From Coriolopsis trogii (Eukaryota; Basidiomycota; Agaricomycetes; Polyporales; Polyporaceae), in contig JAHYIO010000004.1 in the NCBI GenBank assembly GCA_020543525.1, positions 248,001 through 312,000 on the forward strand: DNA of 64,000 bases, read 5' to 3'. How positions within the stretch are numbered: the stretch's first letter is position 1; each line of letters begins with the position of its first letter. The position numbers were made by a program, and so were the translations under genes. Below the pieces are notes generated by a model. It saw only the letters and a list, made by a program, of their open reading frames with translations. It ran no database searches and was not told the origin of the DNA. Shown here piece after piece: positions 41,440 through 53,449 of this stretch.

Positions 41440-43481
41440 CTACGCGTCTGCGAGGAACTCGCGAAGACGCTGCAGCCGCTCCCCAGCACGCCGCAGAGTA
41501 TCGAGGTCTTTGCAGAACGCGAAGCGCGCGTAGTTTTGGCCGATGTGGACGTGCTCGTCGCAGTAGAACTGTAGAGGAGCGAATTCGGTCAGTGACGTCC
41601 CGCGATGAACAGGACATAAATGTACGGAGGAAGCGCACCTCGCTAACAGGGATGGACGAGACTCCAATCTCGTTCGCGATGAACCAGGCCGCTCTATTAC
41701 ACGGAGAAAAGGGTGCGAGGGGTGAGATGTCAGTATCGTGCCAGGCAGGGGAACCGTGAGTACATACTTGAAATCGCGCCCACGGCCTTCGAGCGTCGAA
41801 GGGAAGGGGTAATCCTCAGGCCACCGAACGCGTGAGATATTCTATGCGCACCGCATCCGTGTCCACAGCCCCTCAGTCAGTTCAGCTCGCTCAATGATAC
41901 GAGAGCAAGACGCAATGGCACTCACCAAGAGTATGAAGTAAGTCCCCTCCGGCCACGCGTACTCGAGCCCCAACTTCTCAAACGCGTCAACCAGAACCTG
42001 GCGCCGCTCCGTGTACTCATGCAACTGCTGCTCAAAGTACCCACGGGCGGGTGCCTGCTCGATCCCTGCCGCGGCCGCCTCTTGCATCGGCGAGTTCGTG
42101 CAGAAAACGATCCGGGTCGTCGCGGCGATCGTCGGGCCGATCAGCGCTGGCGGGCCGATCAGCCACCCGATCCGCCAGCCAGTTGCGGCGAAGAGCTCTG
42201 CATGTCGGGGGTTAGAGGTAAGCATGGTGATGTGAGAGGAGAGGGAAAGGAGGAGAGAGAGGGACGCACTTCCCGCGGAGCCGACGGTGATGGTGCGGTC
42301 CCACATTCGAGGCAGGTTGGCGATACGGACGTGCTCCCGGCCATCGTACACGAGGCTCTCGTACTGCAAGGAACCGTTGGCGGGCATGAGAGACGCTCTG
42401 AGGTCAGACAGAGGACAAGGGCGGTACTCACCACTTCGTCGGACATGATGATCAAATTGTGTTCTTCCGCGATCTGGGCAACCTTCTCCAGCTCTTCGCG
42501 CGTGAATACCTTCCCAACGGGGTTATGGGGCGTGTTGAGAACAATCATCTTCGTGCGTGGCGTAACAGCTCTCCTACTCGGCAGTACACGTGAGGACATA
42601 GATCATCACGCCAAACATCACAGCGAAGTAACACGATATGGTGCCTTACCGCAGCTCGTCAAAGTCTACGTCCCATGTCTGTTTCCCAACCTTGACTCCG
42701 GGTGCAGGCTCGGTGCTCGGATGTAAGGGGACGTAGACGGGCTTTCCCCCCTGGAACGCGACGGAGGGGAGATACTGGTCGAAGAAGGGCTCGAAAATGA
42801 TAACCTCGTCCCCGGGCTCGATGAAGGCTGTGAATGCAGAGTACTGTCCTGCAAGATGATGTAGGAGTTAGGAAGCTAGCGGTTGTGGGTCCTGAGGAGG
42901 GCGCTGCATTTTTGAAGCCCAGTAACAATATGTGTGGGGTGGCAAGCAACAACACATACCTTCGTTCGCCCCGCTAGTCACGACGATCTCGGTCTCCGGG
43001 TCCAGTTCCCTCCCGAATTGGGGCTCGTAGAACTCCTTCAAGGCTTTCCGCAACCGCACCCGTCCTTTCGGTGGAGAGTAATGGTTTCCTTCGACCGACC
43101 GGAGGGCGTTCTCGGCGCCTTCGCGAGCCCATGAGGGCGGAGGAAAGTTCATGTATCCCTGGCCGAGGTTGATGCAGTCTTGCGGCAGATTTACGGCACT
43201 GTGCGTTGTTCTGTGAGCGATGGAACCGGAGGAGACTCGCGCATGACTCACTTGAAGATAGACCATACATCGAGGGCAAGGGCGCGTCCGTCCTTCAGTC
43301 GTTGAGTGTAGGGGAAGCCGGGCTTGGAATACGTATTGCTGGCCATGTTCTCCGGGCTAGTCTTGGATGCTCCCTGACTGGACGTGGTATAACGGACAGA
43401 GAACGTTGTGTGCGGAGTCAGTCGCGGTAGAGAGGGACGAGCACGAGGGCGAAGGAGAGTCGTCGAAAATCTCGATGCCAT
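41440..43481 (-). CDS. Kynurenine-aminotransferase-like PLP enzyme, copy 2
   Basis: Close paralogue of copy 1 with the same intron pattern. Start ATG at 43481 (MASRFSTTLLRPRARPSLPR), a mitochondrial presequence. Then LPQDCINLGQGYMNFPPP, GNHYSPPKGRVRLRKALKEF, TSGANEG, FIEPGDEVIIFEPFFDQYLP, VLNTPHNPVGKVFTREELEK, YESLVYDGREH, VGSAGK (lysine codon again split A|AG), FAATGWRIGWLIGP, and AAWFIANEIGVSSIPVSEFY. The end is REFLADA with TAG at 41440. It keeps the Tyr in the NHY loop. It sits head-to-head with hsp20 copy 1 across about 630 bp; this pair is the source-like copy of the duplicated block at 60.9-62.9 kb. Mitochondrial location and kynurenine or other aromatic/cysteine-conjugate substrates are inferred from the family. 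Confidence 0.9.
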
Positions 43482-44108
43482 TTCAGCCTGAGGAGGCAGG
43501 TGCGGCCGGAATCGACCTGTCCGGGCTGTGCGATTGCGCGTGAACGACGAGCAGGAGAGACTGGACGGGGAGTGGGACGGGTTGCGAGATCTTGCGACAT
43601 CGGACTAGCGTCCCTGAGCGTGGCGCATGACGCTGAATGTCCTCTGGACACTGTTCGCCTCCTCAGAACAACGTCCGGGAGCCTGTGAACAGCGTCGCCG
43701 ACGATGCGTAGTATGACAAGTCGAACGACGAGCAGGTAACGATCAACGACGGCGAGCAATGAGCATCCGACGTCCGACTCCCACTTGTTCGGTGGCTTCT
43801 GTCGGGCCGTAAGTCCGGTGGCGTGGGTACCTTCCATTTTGGTCACTCAACGCCATGCTTTCGGCGCTTGTTCTCGCTTTTTCTAGCACAATCGCTACCA
43901 GCCACCACATGACCAGCCGCGCACGCAGTTCTCGACATGTCCAGTGCTCGGGAGAACCCAGACAGAGGATTCGCTCCACGTTGCCCATGGGATGCTTACC
44001 AGGATAAAAGGCGGACTCTATTCTCTCCTTCGATCCTCAGAACGAATCAGCACAAGTCATCCGCACTACAACTACTGCTTATCGCGAGTTTCATACCTCA
44101 CAACCAAC
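43482..44108. promoter_or_regulatory. Bidirectional promoter between aminotransferase 2 and hsp20-1
   Basis: Divergent spacer with a TATA-like GGATAAAAGG at about 44002-44010, roughly 100 nt before the hsp20 ATG. The equivalent in block B is ACATAAAAGG at about 62222. I looked for clear alternating GAA/TTC heat shock elements and did not find a convincing array. Confidence 0.5.
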
Positions 44109-44691
44109 ATGTCCTTCTCCACCCTCTTCAACGACCCCTTCTTCTCCGAGTTCGACCGCATGTTCGATGAGGCCTTCGACCGTCGCACTCGCAACGGAGG
44201 CTCTTCCGCCGTTCAGCGGCAGTCGAGCGACGCTCCGCGTGTCCTCCGCCCGAGGTAGGTATACCATGACCACTACCAGCACGTCTCAAGTGAGCTAACC
44301 TGCATGCTATAGGGTTGACGTTCACGAGGACAAGGAGAAGAACCTCGTTACCGCGACGTTCGAGCTCCCGGGTGTGAACAAGCAGGACGTGAACATCGAT
44401 GTCCGCAACAACGTCCTCACCATCTCCGGTGAGTCTCGGCACAACGAGGAGCGGAAGGAGAACGGCTACGTCGTGCGCGAGCGGAGATTTGGCCGCTTCT
44501 CCCGCTCGCTGCCTGTTCCGGAGGGCATCAAAGTATGTTTCACCCTTAGGCTGTGCACGCGATCAAGTGATGCTGACCCCAACTGTGCGTAGCCCGAGGA
44601 GATCAGAGCTGCCATGGACAATGGCGTTCTGACCATCACATACCCCCGCCAGACCCCTGAGCAGCTCCCGAAGAAGATCACTATCAACTGA
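44109..44691 (+). CDS. Small heat shock protein (Hsp20/alpha-crystallin), copy 1
   Basis: ATP-independent chaperone that holds unfolded proteins. Exons 44109-44254, 44313-44532 and 44593-44691. N-terminus MSFSTLFNDPFFSEFDRMFD; alpha-crystallin domain from VDVHEDKEKNLVTATFELPG through NNVLTISGE, ENGYVVRERRFGRFSRSLPV to DNGVLTITYP; end LPKKITIN. Total about 154 residues, normal for the family. Two very short introns. The protein differs from copy 2 at only two residues (K for N, R for K). Confidence 0.95.
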
Positions 44692-45147
44692 AGGAATGTC
44701 GCTCATGTTACCCAAAAGATCGCTTACCCTGTTGTATTTCTAGCCATTGGAACTGTATAGTAGTCGGGTTTCTTGAATCATTACGCTCAGGTCTGTGCAA
44801 GAGCCGGATCTCAGTTGCTTGCCAGCCAACACCGCATCAGAGACCTATTGGCAGCGTGACCAGTGATGATCAATACTCACCGCGACCACTACGTCGCAAC
44901 GAAGGGTACATAACATGGTTTGTCTTGCTAAGTTGAGTACGTGCTCACTGCTTTCGAAGCGGAGAACAATTTAGCGAGATCGGAAGATCCGGGAATTGCC
45001 TGGTCGTGAACCGGGTGAAGGATGCAATGTATCGATAGGACCAAGATCGGGAGTCCCTGCAACCACCTATGCAGCAGCGTATAAGACAAGGTGATGGTGT
45101 CACCTGTAGCTGACACCTCACACCTGTCCTCCACTTGAATCTCCACC
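44692..45147. other. 3' flank of hsp20-1 and promoter of DUF6533 paralogue 2
   Basis: The first 70 bases resemble the flank of hsp20-2 (62916 onward). No gene. Confidence 0.4.
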
Positions 45148-46740
45148 ATGGCTTCCGTAGGAATCGACCAAATTGTGCTCTACATTGCGACCAAGTATGT
45201 CTTCGCATACTCTCTTAGCGTACTTTAGAGTGCTTACTGCTGCTCTACTGCTAGTTTGCCAGTGCAGTTATGCACAGTGTGCGGAACAGGTTGGCGTTGG
45301 CTTACTTCTGGTTCGCCTATCTCTGAACTAATGCCTGGTCTGGCAGCTGTCCTCCTTTACGATGCGATCCTGTGCTTTGAAATGGAAGCTGAAGTGATCT
45401 GGAGACGCAAATTTAGTTTCGCGAGTGCGATATACATACTCAACCACTACGCGGAGGTGGTGTCCTACATCTTGAACGTGGCGCTCCAGTATCGTGCCAG
45501 TGACGTATTGTACGTCTATACTGTCTCACCGCATATTGCCTGATCTGACTTATCAACCAGATGCGATTATGGATCAGTCATTGAGAACATATGCACGATG
45601 ATACCCTACCTCGCTTGGGCAGGTAAATCAGTGCATTTGTTGTGCCACGTTCATTTCTGACAAGGCGGCTAGTGCAGGTTTCGCGGCCCTCCGCATGTAC
45701 GCTCTCTCAGGGCGCAATATCGCCCTTGCGGTCGCCGTCTGTGCACTCAATCTTGCGAACCTCATCCCAGAATTGGTATGTAAAGCACGCTGTTCATCTG
45801 ACGACGTCAATTCAGACTGCTTGGTAGTTCCTCCTGATCCATAGCGTGTTGATCAACGCCCCGTTTCCTTGCAACTGCTCAAGGTTTCTCCTTCCCGGCC
45901 CTGAACCACAGGCAAGGTGGGCATCTTACATGTCGTGTGTCCACGACAGACCTCATGACTAATATGATCGTTGGCAGTGAGTACTCATAGATGCGGACAT
46001 GGGTTTTTCTTCTTCTAGGCCTTATCGACCGACTGCAGTTTTACTCGCCAGCAGGGGCTTGGACCTCCTAGGCGAAGCTCTTCTGGTCGTGTGGACTATC
46101 AAGAAAACATACGGAACACGCCGATCTCTCTTCTCAACGTGGAAGAGCACGTCTCGGATAAACGAGGTTTTGCTTGAAAACGGTGCGTACCCCCTTGATC
46201 ACATGGCGTCCCATCCGTCTCACGATCCGGAAACCACCTCCTTAGGCTTATTCTGCTTCAGGTATGCCCCCTTCTCAGCCCAGGTCAGTATGCAGTTGCC
46301 ACCGTCCTCAAGTCAGTCGCTTCCAGTATCCCCCTAGTTCTAAATGTCATTTATCTATCGCTATCTCTCACCGTAGGTCACAATGCTCAGTTCGCAGACA
46401 CTGCTGTCTAGACTGACTCGCCTTACTCAGGATGCCCACCCCTTCGTGTTCTGGTCAGCAATTTCTGAGCTCAGAGATGCGTACATTCGAGCCAATTGTT
46501 CTCGTTCACGCCCTGAGGCTGACATGCTCTATCTCATGCAATCTATGCATACTCAGGATCACGTCGATCCTCATCTCTCGCTTCATTCTGCAGTTAGGAA
46601 TGCTCAGCAAAGAGGAGGTTCCGACGGCACGGGCCGGAGCGGGAGAGCTGACAACGGACATCTCCGTCAGAGATGCAGATATGATCGCAACGAGTGGCGG
46701 GCCTGAGACGCAGGTTTGGGGGGCCGAGCCGCAGGTCTGA
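45148..46740 (+). CDS. DUF6533-type membrane protein (paralogue 2)
   Basis: Start ATG at 45148 (MASVGIDQIVLYIAT), exon 2 LPVQLCTVCGT, exon 3 VLLYDAILCFEMEAEVIWRR with IYILNHYAEVVSYILNVALQ (DUF6533 core). Then RMYALSGRNIALAVAVCALN, ASRGLDLLGEALLVVWTIKK, micro-exon 46246-46261, SIPLVLNVIYLSLSLT, and ITSILISRFILQLGMLSKEE. The polar tail ends AEPQV with TGA at 46738-46740. Six or seven helices. Directly downstream of hsp20-1. Function unknown. Confidence 0.82.
46246..46261 (+). other. 16-nt micro-exon of DUF6533 paralogue 2
   Basis: GCTTATTCTGCTTCAG between CTTAG and GTATGC. With its neighbours it encodes GLFCFR. Confidence 0.75.
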
Positions 46741-47298
46741 GGTATTGGATCCCAATTTACGATAGGTGAATATCATCAACATCACTTCGTCTTGAGGCGC
46801 AGGTGTTGACATCACCAGCCTCAAATTTTGTAGACCTCATGAACTGTATTCGTTTGCGCTTGACTCTTGAGAGAGAGTTGAGGTTGGATTCTTTCCGGCA
46901 GCGGTGTAATCATGCCATCTGAAGCCGCCGCGTCCTCCATCGCATCTGCGAGTGTCTTCGTCTAGACAACAACAGCTTCATCATAGCGATACGGATATAG
47001 TGCGCGCTCACCAACTTTGTGTGGTCTAGTCACAGCGCTGACAGGCGACGCTCGACGTCTCCGACCACTGATGGTATGTCAACCGTCTCGCAATGTATGA
47101 TATCATGCCGCAACTTCAGAACATCCGGGAAATCAAGCTCCCATGCTGTCTATACACTGCCTTGTTGCAAAGATCTCCACGCGGTGCTGTTGACGACTCT
47201 GCCATGCAGACTTATATGTCTCGGCGGAGTCTGAGTGGCTTGTGCTCCAATTGTCTGGCCCATATTGTACCTCTAGGCTTTGGGAGACAGTAGCTTTC
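46741..47298. other. Intergenic region
   Basis: Nothing recognised between the two tandem DUF6533 genes. Confidence 0.4.
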
Positions 47299-48939
47299 AT
47301 GGCAGACTTTACAGCGGCTGCGGTCGTCAAGTATCTTGCAACTCAGTAAGCTCTTCACGCTGAGAAGATCGTGGACGACTCTGACCTTTTCTCAGATCCG
47401 TATACGAACTATGCACCATTGCTGCCACAGGTATGCCACGCCTTGCTTATATGAGTTCCTCATGCCTGACATTGTCAGCAGCCGCTCTCATATACGACAG
47501 TCTCTTGACCCTTTCTACGGAAGTCAGTGTGATCTGGAAACAGAAGCTTCGCATAGGAAGCCTCATCTATGTCATCAACCACTACGCTCAGATCGTATCG
47601 TATGTTCTGAGTGTCAGGATCCTCTTTCCTGTGGGAGACCTAGTACGCGAGGTTATTTCTCGCAACCTTGCTTTCAAAGCCTAACTCGTTCTCAGGAGTT
47701 AGTGCGCTTCCCGATGATTATCACATCTGACTCACCACCGGTTGTATATGGCAAAATTGCTGCAGGTGTGCCCCTCTAGCAATAGGGCTCTCCGTGTGTA
47801 CAGTGCTTCCGTATCTATCATGGGCAGGTGACTCATGCAGCATCTCTGTTGTACGAACCATCAGCCTGAACAACTCTTCTTAGCATTCTCGACCCTTCGC
47901 ATCTACGCTCTCTCGGATCGCAACATTATTCTGGCAGCATCTGTGGCGATCCTCACTGGTTCCTATGCCATACCGGATGTGGTACGTCCCCCAATACGGA
48001 CGTGATCGGCGTCGGCTCACGACCATGCTAGTACCAATACATCTACGTCAGCTATCAAAACCTTCCTTCTCCATTTAACTGCCAAAGTAGAGAACCTGCT
48101 CCTTTCGCCGTGACGGGACCACGGTGAGTCTGTATTGCTATGTTCTGCGTTCTCCCCTAATTCGTTCACTCACCTAATTCTCCCTGCAACTCCTAAGTAA
48201 GTCTTGCTTGCAACCCCGCTCTAACTATAGTTCAATTTCTGGTAGTTTTGTGGACAAGCAGGGGGCTGACCCTGATTGGCGAGTCTTTGGTGGTGTTTTG
48301 GACTGTAAAGGAAACGTACAATTCCTACCGACCCTGCCTCCCCTCTGGGAAGGCCCCCAACTCAGTCAGTGAGACTGTTCTGGCCAATGGTATGTCCGAT
48401 ATATCTCTTTAGCATGTCCAATAGGCTCACAACCTATGGTGACACTTTCAGGACTGCTGTGCTTCAGGTGCGGGTCCCTGCATGCTACGGAGACGTCATC
48501 GTCAACTTCTAACGGATTCGTACTTCAGCATTCCCTTGGTTCTGAATGCATGCTCGTTAGGTATGATCGTTACGGTGCGTCTCAATGACTCGACTAGGCG
48601 TACATACCGGCTCTTGAGGCAACTTATACTATGTTGTTGCAGAAGTATTATCGGGTCACGCTCGTATGGTCGGCAATAAACATCTTCAGAGACGCGTGAG
48701 TGCTGTCGCATTTATGCTGTAATCTAGAACCCTGACCTTGAGCGTCGTCTATGTTCACGCTCCCCAGAATCACATCTACTCTCGTCTCGCGTTTCATTCT
48801 ACAGCTTGGAAAACTCGCCCAGGAGAGCGTCCACAACTCAGCCGCAGGCACACTCACCACTCAGTTTCCGGAGACCTCAGACCTCGCTACCACGGACATT
48901 CCGGCCTTCATAAGTCCTGCCGCGACAGCAGAGGCATGA
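47299..48939 (+). CDS. DUF6533-type membrane protein (paralogue 3)
   Basis: Start ATG at 47299 (MADFTAAAVVKYLATQ). Exon 2 ends with YELCTIAAT, then ALIYDSLLTLSTEVSVIWKQ with IYVINHYAQIVSYVLSVRIL (core), FSTLRIYALSDRNIILAASV, YIYVSYQNLPSPFNCQ, RGLTLIGESLVVFWTVKETY, micro-exon 48452-48467, SIPLVLNACSL, ITSTLVSRFILQLGKLAQES. End ATAEA at 48939. Same exon plan as paralogues 1 and 2, arranged in tandem with paralogue 2. Confidence 0.8.
48452..48467 (+). other. 16-nt micro-exon of DUF6533 paralogue 3
   Basis: GACTGCTGTGCTTCAG between TTTCAG and GTGCGG. With its neighbours it encodes GLLCFR. Confidence 0.75.
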
Positions 48940-49759
48940 AGTATGGGACTTCCGAACACGGTTAACTTGGCGGATCTGTGCTACTATCTGTTCTGACACG
49001 TATGAATCATGTATGACAGGCTGATAGACCTACTGTCGTACTATAGACAACTTCAAAGAGTGGACAGTTGTCTGTCATCACACGTACAAGGCTTGTCTTA
49101 CCCCACACTCAGACGCAATCACCGAAGGCACAGAGAGCGGAGACGAGTATCCTCTTTCTTCTGCTGAATCAGGGCAGGAATAGCAGTCGCAATGATGTCC
49201 CCGAGAACGCCGAGAGTTTGTAAAGACGCATGCAGTGCAACCCACGATCGCAGGACCACATTCGAGATATCCACATCCACATCCCGTCTGACACCTATCC
49301 CCATTCTGAGGCGAACACAGCCTAGATAAGAGGCAAGCAACAGCCCCATGCCATCCACGCGCCGGCCGATCAGTAGCGGGCCCACAGATATCCTTGCGCG
49401 CGTTCAGCTTTGACGTTCATGACTTCGAGCGGGGGCACCTGGAGCAGCACGAGCACAATGCACGCGAGCAGCACAGAGCTAGTGTCGCCGGTGATGATGC
49501 ATTGAGTACAACTTTGCAGGTTGCTCGCCGGCGTCTACACTACCTTTTCTGGCTCCACGGGCGACTGGACCGCCGAGATGTTGAGGGCGGAACTGGGTGC
49601 AATACCACAAAGATGAGATGTCCTCGTATGGAATCACGAACGGTGGATGAACGAAAGATCATAGCAAGACCGCACCGAGTCGAGTCCGGCCTCGAGACAT
49701 CTAAAGAACATGCTGTCCCCGACGGTCGTCGGACACGCAAGTCCAGTGACTCAAGACAC
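48940..49759. other. Intergenic region with a possible membrane-protein remnant
   Basis: On the minus strand, 49349-49119 encodes MGLLLASYLGCVRLRMGIGV... ending RLRSLCLR. Just upstream is a hydrophobic run (SSVLLACIVLVLLQVPPLEV). This could be the end of a decayed membrane protein. I could not assemble a gene. Confidence 0.35.
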
Positions 49760-52057
49760 TCAAACACCCTTGATAGCAAGGAACAACAGCCCCCTCTTCG
49801 CCTTCTCAACCTCCTCCTCCAGCTCCCTCCCATCCGCGCTCGACCACGCCACCCCCTCCTCCCTCAACTCGACCACGCTCCGCCCCATCCTCAGCGCGCC
49901 CTCGAACGCCGCCTTGCGCGCGTTCAGCTCCGCCATGCGCCGCGGGTCCGAGTGGCCCGTGAAGAGCACGAGCGCGGTGCGCGCGGGGAGCGCCGCATAC
50001 AACTGGCGCAGCTGGCCGTCGAGCGCGCTCACAGTCGCCGCGAGGTCTTCGGGGGAGGACACCGGTGTGGCAAGGGGTGGAGGGTCCAACGAGGCGTCTC
50101 CAGTCGCTTTCGGCGTGATCCCTGCACGTATTCGGTCAGTGTCCAGTGGGCGGTTGCACTCTAGAATACGATGATACGCACATCCTCGCGCGTTCGCAAG
50201 GGCAGTGAAGCGCCCGAACAGGAAATGATGCGACTCGACGGACTCGAGGAGTGCGGCGAGAACCTCTTCGTCGCTCTTGCACGCCACGCACGTCGTCGCT
50301 TTCTGTCCGTGCCACGCACTCGGGTTGCCGTGGTCGACGACGGCGCTCCTCACTGGGACGCCCTTCTGGCGCGAACGCGACATGCGCTCGAAGATCGACT
50401 CCATGTCCACTTTGAACTCGCCGTAGCCCGGTCCTAGAAGAAGTGAACAGATATGAGCGAGCCCGCGGTGCGCGATATACGACGTGACGTACCGTTCGCG
50501 ACCTTCTTCTTGAGAAGATCGAGACACGCTCGCGCATCCTCCTCTGGATCGTGCCCACCCTCGCCTCTATTCTGGATCTCCCGTCCACACCACTTCTTCG
50601 TCAACCACGCCAATCCCGGCTTGAGCGGCCTCCCACGCGGATGGTGAAAGATGATCGCCGTGTCAATACACCTCGGATGGCATATCTTCAGCGCGTGCAG
50701 ATCGCTCTCGAGCGAATGCCCAAGCAGAACTGGGGTCGGGGACGTGGAGAGGAGGTTGACGATGTGCGCCTGGACGTCTTCGAAGCTCGCTGTCGCCTCG
50801 GCGAGCTTCTCGGCGGTGATGCCGGACCAGCGGGTGAGGTAGTCCACAACGGGTTTGTCGGGCTTGACGAGCTGGTCGTAGACAACTATCCCGGAGGCGT
50901 ACTCGATCAGACATACGCGCGCGAGTTGCTTGCCGCCTTCTGTGAGGCACTGCGATAGTAGTGAAGGTGTGAGAGACTGAACGCGACGTCAATGAGGTCG
51001 GCAGACGTACCATCTCACAGTCCATGGCGAATATCCGCGGGGAGCTGTCTTTGGGTGGCGAGAGCAATGTCTCGTCTGCGGTCTCAACCTTTGTCTCGAC
51101 CCACCCCTCCGGCTTCTCAAACGTCTCGGCGAGGTATGACGGGATTGGGTAGCCGTTCTCGATCATCTGCTCGAGGGAGAGGAGGTACCGCAGAGGGTTC
51201 TTCTCCTGTGCATGTTCTGCTGCAAGCATCCATGAGCGATTTCCGTAGAACCACGGAGTAGCTACGTATGATTACTTACATAGTAGGCGCTCCGTCATGA
51301 TGCGCTTCTTCATCTCGCCTGTGACTGGACCCTGGAAGAACGCGTTGAGGACGGAGTGCATGCGCGTTTGGTCCCCTGGTGCGCGTGTCGGGCAAGCATA
51401 AGTGAATGTGGACTGGACGAACGGCACCCCGGACGAGCTCCCAGGATCTGGCTGTGGTAATGGCACTTGGAGTGGAAGGTTCGGGTTGGCGGTGGCGGAT
51501 GTGGGAAGGGGTGGAAGGGCGAGGAGGTCTGGGGTAAGTCCAGGTATTAGAAGAGCGACGACTTTGTTGATAGAGCGCGGATTCTATTGCCCTCGCTGTA
51601 GTCTTTCCACAAGTCACATAAAGAGGGATACTCACCTCGACTCTGACCCAACTAGGAGGTGGAGCGTCGGCAATGATGTGTAGAACGAACTCTCGGACGT
51701 CCTGACGATGAACAGTGAACAGAGTAGGATACGAGAACGGAAGGCGTCCTACGTTGATGCCGACAGCATCCCGTCGCTTCAGGATTTCCCCCTTTGCGTA
51801 CATGAACTTGGGTGGGCTCGCCTGCGCGTCGTTGAACATGAGAGGAGTCGGCTGCAGGGGGACGCACGCGAGCGTACCTCGAGCTTCGTCTCAACCTTCT
51901 TGCCCTTCTTGGATTTCCGCCTCTCCACCTTCTGCCATCCTCCACCATCATCTGCGTCGTGCAAGGGGGTGTCGCCATCGGAGAGCTTTTGTCGTTTATG
52001 AGAGTCTGCATGGGCAGAGTCCTGAGAGAGAGGCGAAGACAATTGAGAGCGCTTCAT
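49760..52057 (-). CDS. REX1: Rex1/Rnh70-type DEDDh RNA exonuclease
   Basis: 3'-5' exoribonuclease that trims 5S rRNA, tRNA and other small RNAs in the nucleus (family role). Start ATG at 52057 (MKRSQLSSPLSQDS, with basic clusters such as RRKSKKGKK near residue 50). N-terminal family region: ASPPKFMYAKGEI, VREFVLHIIADAPPPSWVRV, FVQSTFTYACPTRAPGDQTR. Exonuclease domain: IFAMDCEM (Exo I, D and E), YLTRWSGITAEKLAEATAS, LLGHSLESDLHALKICHPR (Exo II, D), WLTKKWCGREIQ and GHDPEEDARACLDL (Exo III, H and D). A C-terminal extension with a KAWHG-like linker ends FLAIKGV at 49760. About seven exons. All five catalytic acidic and His positions are present. Confidence 0.9.
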
Positions 52058-52379
52058 ACTGGCAACCACTTGCTGCGTTCCCGTCAAACTTGCCGTGTGT
52101 GTCGCGCAAATGATGTCGAGAGAGGCGAGAGAAATCTGAGACTGCACTTGAAGCAATAGCAAGAAAGAGAGGCGAGCAAAAGTAGTCAAGTACTCTAAAC
52201 TCGGAGAAGGATTTTCGGAACGCTTACTGCAGCAGATATACTTCCGAATCAGGCAACACCCTCAGCCAGCGCTCGCGGTTTTAAATTTCTCTACATCTCT
52301 CATCACATCCAACACCAGCCGTCTATGTAACGTGAATCGCTGTGACACAAAGGATCACCTTCTTGTTTTCATACGGCTA

Positions 52380-52900
52380 CGACGATGGTATCCCTACGCC
52401 TTCCGTAATAGCTGAAGGTCGAAGCACTTCTCAATCTGGCCGCTGAAGAACTGTACAAAATCGTCGTCAAGTGAGTTTCAACATGACATCAGTCGTTGTA
52501 CCGTGGCCAATGGCGAGTGGCGGTAAACTCATTTGACCAGATTCCAAGATTTATCCGGGACATCATCGACAATACTCCGGCAGTGCAGTACGCGCTGGAG
52601 CTCGACGCAGAATTCATGTATGGTTGATGGAGGACAGTTTCGCACAACAGTAGCTCGTCTGGATGCGTTGCGAGCCTACCGAAGGGCATGGTGCGAAGCA
52701 GGACCCTTTGAGCCGAACGAGGCTCTTATCGACAATTGCAACGAAAGAGCGCACTCGTGGTTGTCTATATCGGATGGTAATGCCATCCAAGTCCGAGTAT
52801 GCTTCCCCGACATGAAGTTTCAGCCTGATATACAAGCCAGAACCCACCATTCAGCATGTACAGGAAGAGTCGTGAATATTCGATGCGAGTGACATCCCTG
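52380..52900 (+). pseudogene. F-box-type gene remnant
   Basis: Short pieces in shifting frames resemble fungal F-box proteins: NLAAEELYKIVV (about 52420), RFIRDIIDNTPAVQYALELD (about 52545-52610) and, after a +1 shift at about 52617, VDGGQFRTTVARLDALRAY followed by RRAWCEAGPF. Early stops and the shift suggest decay. No C-terminal repeats were found. Confidence 0.5.
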
Positions 52901-53449
52901 TTGGCTAGGGATTTACGAACATGAGTGCTGTCGATTTACAACACCATGTCATCGCAACAACGGACGCCTCTGCGAATGATACTGTGGTTGTGAGCGCGAC
53001 CAAACAATTGTACTCGGTGTTTATCAGCTTATATGCCATCGTTTGCTGCGATGCAGATGCATCGGTGTAGATACGATGCCCGCCATCGTGTTGCCTACTC
53101 ATGAGCGATATAGCAGGACGATCTAGCGCGCGCCAACACGACACGTTCGATTGTGTCGTAGACACTTACATCAGCGATGAATGACAGTGAGTGTATTTAG
53201 GACAACAGGTAATGACCCGAACGGCTACACGAGGGGAGGTAGCATCGTAGCAGTTGGAGACGAGTGCGCGATGACGCCCAAGGCCGGTACGCACCTATAC
53301 CTCTCCTCGAACACCACGCTCATACGATATTCGCGCCAAAACTCTCAATCGCTATGAGAATGACCTGCATTCTAACGTTCACTATTTCTTACACTGTAGA
53401 TACAACCGGTCGTAACGTCTAGTACCGCAGCGGGAGTGCGCCCCGCTCA

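Larger units (their letters stand above)
42660..44760. repeat. Segmental duplication, block A
   Basis: The 5' half of aminotransferase copy 2, the shared promoter region and hsp20 copy 1 match 60915-62990 in the same order and orientation. The promoter segment TTCCATTTTGGTCACTCAAC is shared (43835 and 62052 regions). Confidence 0.85.

Noticed and set aside
43800..44100. Heat shock elements upstream of hsp20
   Set aside because: Isolated TTC/GAA triplets occur, but no convincing alternating array could be seen in both copies.
49394..50174. Plus-strand frames opposite the Rex1-type gene
   Set aside because: The opposite strand carries a full exonuclease domain with catalytic residues; these are shadows.
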